Of a DNA stretch of 64,000 bases, positions 59,408-64,000 are shown piece by piece. Within the stretch, counting starts at the first letter, position 1, and every line of letters starts with the position of its first letter. Under the pieces are notes generated by a model. That model saw only the letters and a list, made by a program, of their open reading frames with translations, made no database searches and was not told the origin of the DNA. A program made the translations under genes and the position numbers. Source of the stretch: Paenibacillus sp. FSL H7-0737 (GTDB taxonomy: Bacteria; Bacillota; Bacilli; Paenibacillales; Paenibacillaceae); the NCBI RefSeq assembly GCF_000758545.1, contig NZ_CP009279.1, forward strand, positions 6,510,001-6,574,000, written 5' to 3'.

Positions 59408-60613
59408 TTATTCTTCTAGAATGCCGGCAGGTCCAAAAAATTCAAAATGAATTCTGTCATCAGGTACCCGCCATTCCTTGAGCGCCTTATATATGACCTT
59501 CATAAATGGGGTCGGCCCACAGAAATAGAATTCAGAGTTCACATCTGCTATTTCTTGAAGCCAAGAAAGATCAATATAACCAGATCTATTGTACTTGTCG
59601 CCTTCTCCTGGAGATTCATAACATACATAGGACCGAAGAGAAGAATGAGATTGTGCTAAATCTGCCACCCTATCTTTCATAGCATGCAAACTTCCATTGA
59701 TGGCTGCATGAATATAAGTTACCTCGCGTTCTGGCTGTGCAGCAATTATTGTCTCCAGCATACTTACCATTGGGGTTAAGCCCACACCCCCACTGATTAG
59801 AACCACCGGAGTGTCACTACGCTGATCCAGTACGAAATCGCCCGCTGGAGAGCCCACTTCTAATATAGAGCCCACTTGGACGAAATCATGCAGATAAGTG
59901 GATACGACGCCCGCAGGTCTGTCTATCCCTTCACCTTCCCGTTTAACAGTGATACGGTAATACGCCTGTCCCGGGGCACTGGACAAACTGTAGTGGCGAA
60001 TATGGGAATATTCTTCCCCCTCGGGCTGAATACGAACCGTGATGTACTGACCCGGGAAATAAGAAGAGATCGCCCCTCCATCCTCAGGAGACAGGTAAAA
60101 GGAAGTAATAAGCTCACTTTCACTAACCTTCCGAGTGACGACAAAGTTTCTGAATCCACTCCAGCCCCCCGGAGCTTCCGCAGCTTCACGATACTTTTCT
60201 GCTTCCACACCAATGAAAGCATCTGCGATTACACCATAGGCTTTGGCCCATGCATCTATAATTTCCGGTGTTGCCGCATCGCCAAGTACTTGTCCAATCG
60301 CAGCTAACAACGTCTCACCCACGATCGGATAATGCTCAGGTAATACACCTAGTGCTCGATGCTTCTCTGCAATCTGCTTTACCACCGGTAAGATATTCCC
60401 TAGTTGATCAATATTCATAGCTGCTGCTAGGACTGCGTTAGCAAGCGCTGTCTGCTGTCTGCCTTGCCGCTGATTGGCATGATTAAATATATTTAATAGC
60501 TCTGGATGGTTTTCAAATAACATGCCATAGAACGTCGTAGTAATGGTTGTTCCATGAACCTGTAATACAGGAACTGTTGATTTTATAATAGCAATCGTTT
60601 GTTGATCTAACAT
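59408..60613 (-). CDS. hmp: Flavohemoglobin, nitric oxide dioxygenase
   Basis: A 401-residue three-domain protein. Globin: MLDQQTIAIIKSTVPVLQ and the proximal His in AEKHRALGVLPEHYPIVGE; FAD domain: HIRHYSLSSAPGQAYYRITV; NAD domain: LISGGVGLTPMVSMLETI and FYFCGPTPFMK. It oxidises NO to nitrate with NADH and O2. ATG 60613 (AGAGGG 7 bases upstream) is preferred to the longer frame. An FNR-like box in class II position lies upstream. Confidence 0.95.
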   Translation of the reverse strand: MLDQQTIAIIKSTVPVLQVHGTTITTTFYGMLFENHPELLNIFNHANQRQGRQQTALANAVLAAAMNIDQLGNILPVVKQIAEKHRALGVLPEHYPIVGETLLAAIGQVLGDAATPEIIDAWAKAYGVIADAFIGVEAEKYREAAEAPGGWSGFRNFVVTRKVSESELITSFYLSPEDGGAISSYFPGQYITVRIQPEGEEYSHIRHYSLSSAPGQAYYRITVKREGEGIDRPAGVVSTYLHDFVQVGSILEVGSPAGDFVLDQRSDTPVVLISGGVGLTPMVSMLETIIAAQPEREVTYIHAAINGSLHAMKDRVADLAQSHSSLRSYVCYESPGEGDKYNRSGYIDLSWLQEIADVNSEFYFCGPTPFMKVIYKALKEWRVPDDRIHFEFFGPAGILEE

Positions 60614-60708
60614 ATGAATACCCTCTCTCCTGCAATTAGATAATGCCTCTATAAAAAGCATATAGAAGCTGCAAATGAGCGAGTGTGCGCTGAATCACTT
60701 TAAAATTT

Positions 60709-60751
60709 AATAAAATGTGAACAAACAGAAAATGCAATGATATCCATCACA
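60709..60751 (-). promoter_or_regulatory. hmp promoter with FNR/CRP-like site
   Basis: Minus strand: TGTGA-TGGATA-TCATT (60751-60736) resembles the FNR/CRP box TGTGA-N6-TCACA (8 of 10). TTGCAT (60737-60732) and, after 17 bases, TTTATT (60714-60709) can serve as weak -35/-10. This places the box centre at -41.5, the class II activation position. Confidence 0.5.
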
Positions 60752-60767
60752 TTCGAATGCCCAATCC

Positions 60768-60790
60768 AAAAAAAAGCCGCCCAAGCAGCT
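60768..60790 (-). terminator. Terminator of yitT
   Basis: AGCTGC-TTGG-GCGGCT stem with a long T run on the minus strand (A run at 60767-60775 on plus). Weak but placed directly after the gene. Confidence 0.55.
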
Positions 60791-60819
60791 CAGGTAGCTA
60801 CCGGACAGCACTTTCACTC

Positions 60820-61656
60820 TTATTTTGCCAGCTCCACAAAGCCTTCTCCGAACACATCTCTTACATCGTGAATGGCGATAAAAGCCTCTTTATCAATCGA
60901 TCTTACGATTTTCTTAAGCATGGTTACTTCCTGTTTGCTAATGACAATATAGAGCAGCTCTTTGGGTTCTTTAGTATAATACCCTCGGCCATAAATGACT
61001 GTGACCCCTCTATCCATGATTCCATTAACTTGTTCAGCAATTTTGTCCTGCTCCTTGGATACAATCGTAACAGCCTTCTTAGGATTCACTCCCTCAATAA
61101 TGAAGTCCATCACCTTAGTCGCTACATAGAGCATCACAATCGTAAACATTAGACTTTGAACACCAATGATGAAATACGAAGCAAATACCACAACTAAATC
61201 GACTAGGAGAAGAGCGTAGCTAACGTTCCAATCCAAAAATTTATGCAGGATTCTGGCGATAATGGTTGACCCTGCGGTCGTTCCACCCACACGTATGATC
61301 ATTCCGATACCCACACCAGACAAGATGCCTCCAAATATTGCATTGATGATCAACTCATCGCTGGCGATATGCCAATTCTTCGTAAGAATCAGGAATAACG
61401 AGTTAAAAAACACCGCAATAATCGTGTATACTGTCGTCGTTTTGTCCAGAAATTTATAACCCACAATCAATAATAAAGCATTAAGAATTAAGCTAACAAT
61501 ACCTGGTGACCACTGATACAAATAGTATGTAATCATAGTCAGTCCCGTTACCCCGCCTTCACCGAACTCGTTCGGAATCACAAACAAGTTAACGGCCAAG
61601 GAAAACAGCAATGCTCCTACAATGATGGAAACAATATCCGAAATACGCTTTTTCAT
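60820..61656 (-). CDS. YitT-family membrane protein with DUF2179 domain
   Basis: A 278-residue protein with five or six helices (about 10-185) and a soluble DUF2179 C-terminal domain (VIYGRGYYTKEPKELLYIVI). The YitT signature INEFGEGGVTG-type segment is NLFVIPNEFGEGGVTGLTM, and FGGILSGVGIGMIIRVGGTT follows. Function unknown; a small-molecule transporter is suspected for the family. Monocistronic. Confidence 0.9.
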   Translation of the reverse strand: MKKRISDIVSIIVGALLFSLAVNLFVIPNEFGEGGVTGLTMITYYLYQWSPGIVSLILNALLLIVGYKFLDKTTTVYTIIAVFFNSLFLILTKNWHIASDELIINAIFGGILSGVGIGMIIRVGGTTAGSTIIARILHKFLDWNVSYALLLVDLVVVFASYFIIGVQSLMFTIVMLYVATKVMDFIIEGVNPKKAVTIVSKEQDKIAEQVNGIMDRGVTVIYGRGYYTKEPKELLYIVISKQEVTMLKKIVRSIDKEAFIAIHDVRDVFGEGFVELAK

Positions 61657-61701
61657 ACCATGCCCCTTCTATCCTCTGTCTATATCTACCATCCACAAAT
61701 A

Positions 61702-62223
61702 CTAACACCGCTTCGATATAGTTGTAAACAATCCAGAAGAAACCAGCATTCTATATATGGCGTAACCGACTACCCCACCGCAAGTGTTTAAGATCAGATC
61801 ATCCACGTCAAAGGTGCCGATATACAATACTAATTGTGTAACTTCAAAGCTCAGACTCAGCGCAAAAGAGAGCATGAAGACCTTTTGAAATAACCTTACT
61901 TTTTGCGACAACAGCATTGGAACAAAGACTCCAAACGGAATAAACGCAAGAAGATTGCCCACTAAATTAAGTGATGAAAAAGGATCTGAAAGTGACAGAT
62001 GCTCTATCCCCCGCGAGATCTCTTTAAAGGGTACATAGTTGCCCTGTCGCTTAAAAATTCTGTCGGGATGCTCGAGCATACGCCCTGCCTGTTCCCAAAG
62101 TGATTGCAAGCTAAAAGGTGCGCCTTTAAATACGATAATTCGGATCAAAAAATACATATAGACAATAAATACGGCTGCCAGCAATAATGTCATAGTAGAC
62201 TCGCTCTTAGGCTTCGTACTCAT
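61702..62223 (-). CDS. VanZ-family membrane protein
   Basis: A 173-residue protein with four or five helices. LVGNLLAFIPFGVFVPMLL and DVDDLILNTCGGVVGYAIY give the VanZ-like pattern. In glycopeptide clusters VanZ adds modest teicoplanin resistance, but the family is widespread in non-resistant bacteria. ATG 62223 overlaps the vanY stop (TGATG), so the two are translationally coupled. The earlier TTG (62226) is not needed. Confidence 0.85.
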   Translation of the reverse strand: MSTKPKSESTMTLLLAAVFIVYMYFLIRIIVFKGAPFSLQSLWEQAGRMLEHPDRIFKRQGNYVPFKEISRGIEHLSLSDPFSSLNLVGNLLAFIPFGVFVPMLLSQKVRLFQKVFMLSFALSLSFEVTQLVLYIGTFDVDDLILNTCGGVVGYAIYRMLVSSGLFTTISKRC

Positions 62224-63077
62224 CAAAATGTAGTGACAATTACGCCATCCATATTATCGCCCGACGTTTTATATTGCCCTTCCTTTGGAATCTTAATACT
62301 TGTATATCCTGATACTGGATAATAGTTCACCGTATATGTTTTGCCGTCTACAACCGTTGAAATTTCACTATTTTCCTTCAAAAGATCTAAATATTGTTCC
62401 AGCACGATCCCCTTCTCCTGAATGATCGCACTGTGCGGCAAGCCGACATAACGGAAGTGCCAAGGTTCATATTTAATCCCCGTAATCTCCGTTTTGTCTT
62501 TCGGATAGCGTAGAATAAAGCCGTATTTCCACGCATTCTTTTCCAGCCATTTACCTTCAGGTGCTTTGCTCATTTCCGATTGAGACGATCCGATGTCCAG
62601 CGATAATCCTAAATTATGTTCGCTATATTGCGCTGGAAGAGCATAGTCTGAACCTTTTTCCTCATACAATTGCTCTTGCTCCTCAAAGTCCCTGTACCCA
62701 CTGCTAATTAAAAAATGATTCACGCCATCCTTCTCAGCGGCCTTGATCATCTTATTGAATTCATGTGCCACACTTTCAGACAACCGAATCGAGGTATCTA
62801 GTAATCCATAGCCCTGAACCAGATCCTTCTGATCAAATAAGGTCACAATATCAGACTTCACACTGTCCTCATGTACCGGATATTGTTTGTTCACCAGCAA
62901 TAAATCCCCTTGATATACCTGATCTTGCGTAACCACCTTTAAACTATCGCTATCTCTAATCGATCCCTTCTGGATCTTATCATTCTTATCAGCTAAATTA
63001 CCCGTATCCGGTAAATAACGAGCGGCTGCGTAACCAAGAAATAACACAACGATCACCAAAAAAACCCACTTTTTCAT
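62223..63077 (-). CDS. vanY: VanY-like D-Ala-D-Ala carboxypeptidase (M15B)
   Basis: A 284-residue membrane-anchored peptidase: N-terminal helix (FLVIVVLFLGYAAA), then an M15B domain with ISSGYRDFEEQEQLYEE, the zinc motif SEHNLGLSLDI (H and D) and EPWHFRYVG (catalytic Glu and His). It trims the last D-alanine of peptidoglycan pentapeptides outside the membrane. It follows the response regulator and precedes vanZ on the same strand. GGAGG before the ATG. Confidence 0.9.
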   Translation of the reverse strand: MKKWVFLVIVVLFLGYAAARYLPDTGNLADKNDKIQKGSIRDSDSLKVVTQDQVYQGDLLLVNKQYPVHEDSVKSDIVTLFDQKDLVQGYGLLDTSIRLSESVAHEFNKMIKAAEKDGVNHFLISSGYRDFEEQEQLYEEKGSDYALPAQYSEHNLGLSLDIGSSQSEMSKAPEGKWLEKNAWKYGFILRYPKDKTEITGIKYEPWHFRYVGLPHSAIIQEKGIVLEQYLDLLKENSEISTVVDGKTYTVNYYPVSGYTSIKIPKEGQYKTSGDNMDGVIVTTF

Positions 63078-63199
63078 CCGTAATGTCCTCCATTTCCTTA
63101 AGACGTTTATGCTTGATAGGAATAGAATAACGAAGACACTTTAAAGAAAAGCAGGACAATTATAAAGTTTTTCTTAAAATGTATAAGAACTCAGCGGCC

Positions 63200-63895
63200 T
63201 TACCCAGTAAAGGTATATCCTACACCCCAGATTGTCTTAATAAATTTGTTCTTATTGATGTCTTCACCGAGCTTTTTGCGCAAGGTACGGATATGCACCA
63301 TGACCGTGTTGCCACTCTCATAATAAGCTTCTCCCCATACCTGCTGGAAGATACTCTCCGCGCTAAACACCTGCTTAGGATGGCTCGCCAATAAATGCAG
63401 AATATCAAACTCTTTCGGAGTTAGGTCTATTACCTCGCCGTAAAGAGTGACGGTATGTTCATCTGGTGAAATCGTCAACCCACCAACTTCAAGGACCGAC
63501 TTAAGAACAGCTGCGGGCTGACTGAATTGTATAGAGCGCCGAAGTTGAGAATTAACGCGAGCGACTAACTCCATTGGATTGAACGGTTTGGTCATATAAT
63601 CATCTGCGCCCATGACAAGTCCCGTGATCTTGTCCAGATCAGAAGTCTTCGCGCTTAAAAAAATAATCGGCAGATGATGCTGCTCCCGAATGTGACGGGT
63701 TACCTCATAGCCATCCAGCCCTGGCATCATAATATCCAGAATCGCCAAATCTATCGTTTGGGACTCAATAGCTTGCACCGCTGCCCGCCCATCGGATACT
63801 TTAATGATATGATACCCTTCTTTTTGCAAATGCAAAGCCACCAGATCCGCAATCTCCGCCTCATCATCCGCAATTAAAATCGTAATGCGCTTCAT
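63200..63895 (-). CDS. vanR: OmpR-family response regulator, VanR-like
   Basis: A 231-residue two-domain regulator. Receiver: ILIADDEAEIADLVALHL, phospho-acceptor Asp in LAILDIMMPGLDG and LSAKTSD, DDYMTKPFNPMEL. C-terminal winged helix: LTPKEFDILHLLASHPKQVF and VMVHIRTLRKKLGEDI, IKTIWGVGYTFTG. Order vanR-vanY-vanZ on one strand suggests that it controls the carboxypeptidase. No sensor kinase gene is visible in the window; a hairpin before the regulator argues against a closely linked upstream vanS transcript. Confidence 0.9.
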   Translation of the reverse strand: MKRITILIADDEAEIADLVALHLQKEGYHIIKVSDGRAAVQAIESQTIDLAILDIMMPGLDGYEVTRHIREQHHLPIIFLSAKTSDLDKITGLVMGADDYMTKPFNPMELVARVNSQLRRSIQFSQPAAVLKSVLEVGGLTISPDEHTVTLYGEVIDLTPKEFDILHLLASHPKQVFSAESIFQQVWGEAYYESGNTVMVHIRTLRKKLGEDINKNKFIKTIWGVGYTFTG

Positions 63896-63955
63896 CTATA
63901 TTTCACCCCTGTAGGTTTGTGCTATATGATCTACATCCATTATACCCCAAACTTA

Positions 63956-63983
63956 AAAACCACTCCTAGGATGAAGTGGTTTT
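63956..63983. terminator. Hairpin upstream of the VanR-like gene
   Basis: AAAACCACT (63956-63964) pairs perfectly with AGTGGTTTT (63975-63983) with T- and A-rich flanks; a bidirectional terminator for whatever lies to the right. Confidence 0.6.
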
Positions 63984-64000
63984 GCTGAAATCTATGATGA

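Noticed and set aside
61702..63895. Complete glycopeptide resistance cluster
   Set aside because: vanS, vanH, vanA/B and vanX are absent in the window; only accessory genes are present.
1..64000. Mobile elements, prophage, tRNA or rRNA genes
   Set aside because: I found no transposase, integrase, phage structural gene or recognisable tRNA/rRNA sequence.

Overview
The window is a low-to-moderate GC chromosomal segment from a Gram-positive, spore-former-type Firmicute, most likely Paenibacillus or a close relative. The evidence is strong AGGAGG ribosome sites with frequent GTG/TTG starts, proteins resembling Bacillus families (YcxB, YitT, YhfA, YugO, KatE, bacterial NOS, GreA), copper-amine-oxidase-type stalk-domain secreted proteins, a guanine riboswitch in front of xpt-pbuX, a cre-like site and a Zur-box-like site. 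I see no rRNA, tRNA, insertion sequence, prophage or CRISPR array. The segment looks like ordinary core/accessory chromosome arranged in many short operons, mostly on the minus strand.

Layout. 1-8 kb: end of glutamate dehydrogenase, a HAD hydrolase, a large DUF2339 membrane protein, a secreted stalk-domain protein and a CHASE3-HAMP-GAF hybrid histidine kinase. 8-11.5 kb: an AlkD-like protein, a 7TM-PAS-GGDEF diguanylate cyclase, a YcxB-like protein and zinc-free ribosomal protein L31 behind a Zur-type palindrome. 11.7-20.3 kb: a six-gene exopolysaccharide operon (GH8-like lipoprotein, GT-C-like membrane protein, DUF2334 protein, GT2 synthase, BcsB-like protein, degenerate GGDEF protein that keeps its c-di-GMP I-site), like Listeria pss and Bacillus ydaJKLMN. 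20.4-27 kb: large catalase KatE, a TrkA-N potassium channel, and a tightly coupled set of DUF350 protein, lipoprotein, glutathionylspermidine-synthase-like ATP-grasp enzyme, Ser/Gly-rich secreted protein and a 71-residue protein. 27-34.6 kb: an MFS exporter, CdaR / glycerate kinase / GntP permease, and the guanine-riboswitch xpt-pbuX operon. 34.6-40.7 kb: a SorC-type regulator divergent from rpiA and a Gfo/Idh/MocA oxidoreductase, an MFS-aldo/keto reductase pair, and an AEC carrier. 40.8-49.3 kb: greA, a DUF6509-like protein, rlmN, an EEP-family hydrolase, a membrane-anchored NodB deacetylase with a coiled-coil partner, a His-motif secreted helical protein, a GIY-YIG protein, and a TetR/epimerase pair. 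49.5-54.6 kb: a POT peptide transporter, a YhfA-like transporter, a repeat-rich gap, and an SDR enzyme divergent from a TetR regulator. 54.6-64 kb: nitric oxide synthase, a soluble chemoreceptor-like protein, a Tat-exported phosphoesterase, a second stalk-domain protein, flavohemoglobin with an FNR-like site, YitT, and a vanZ-vanY-vanR cluster without a visible sensor kinase.

How the parts fit. The most coherent system is the c-di-GMP polysaccharide locus: a predicted active cyclase lies about 1.2 kb beyond the I-site receptor gene that ends the synthase operon. A less understood one is the ATP-grasp / Ser-Gly-rich protein / lipoprotein / DUF350 set next to a K+ channel, which parallels E. 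coli yjfL-yjfM-yjfC and ygiBC and may be an envelope peptide-modification system. NO synthase and NO dioxygenase lie close together. Several operons carry readable switches: guanine riboswitch, Zur-like box, cre-like site, FNR-like site, and SorC-, TetR- and probable HxlR-type palindromes.
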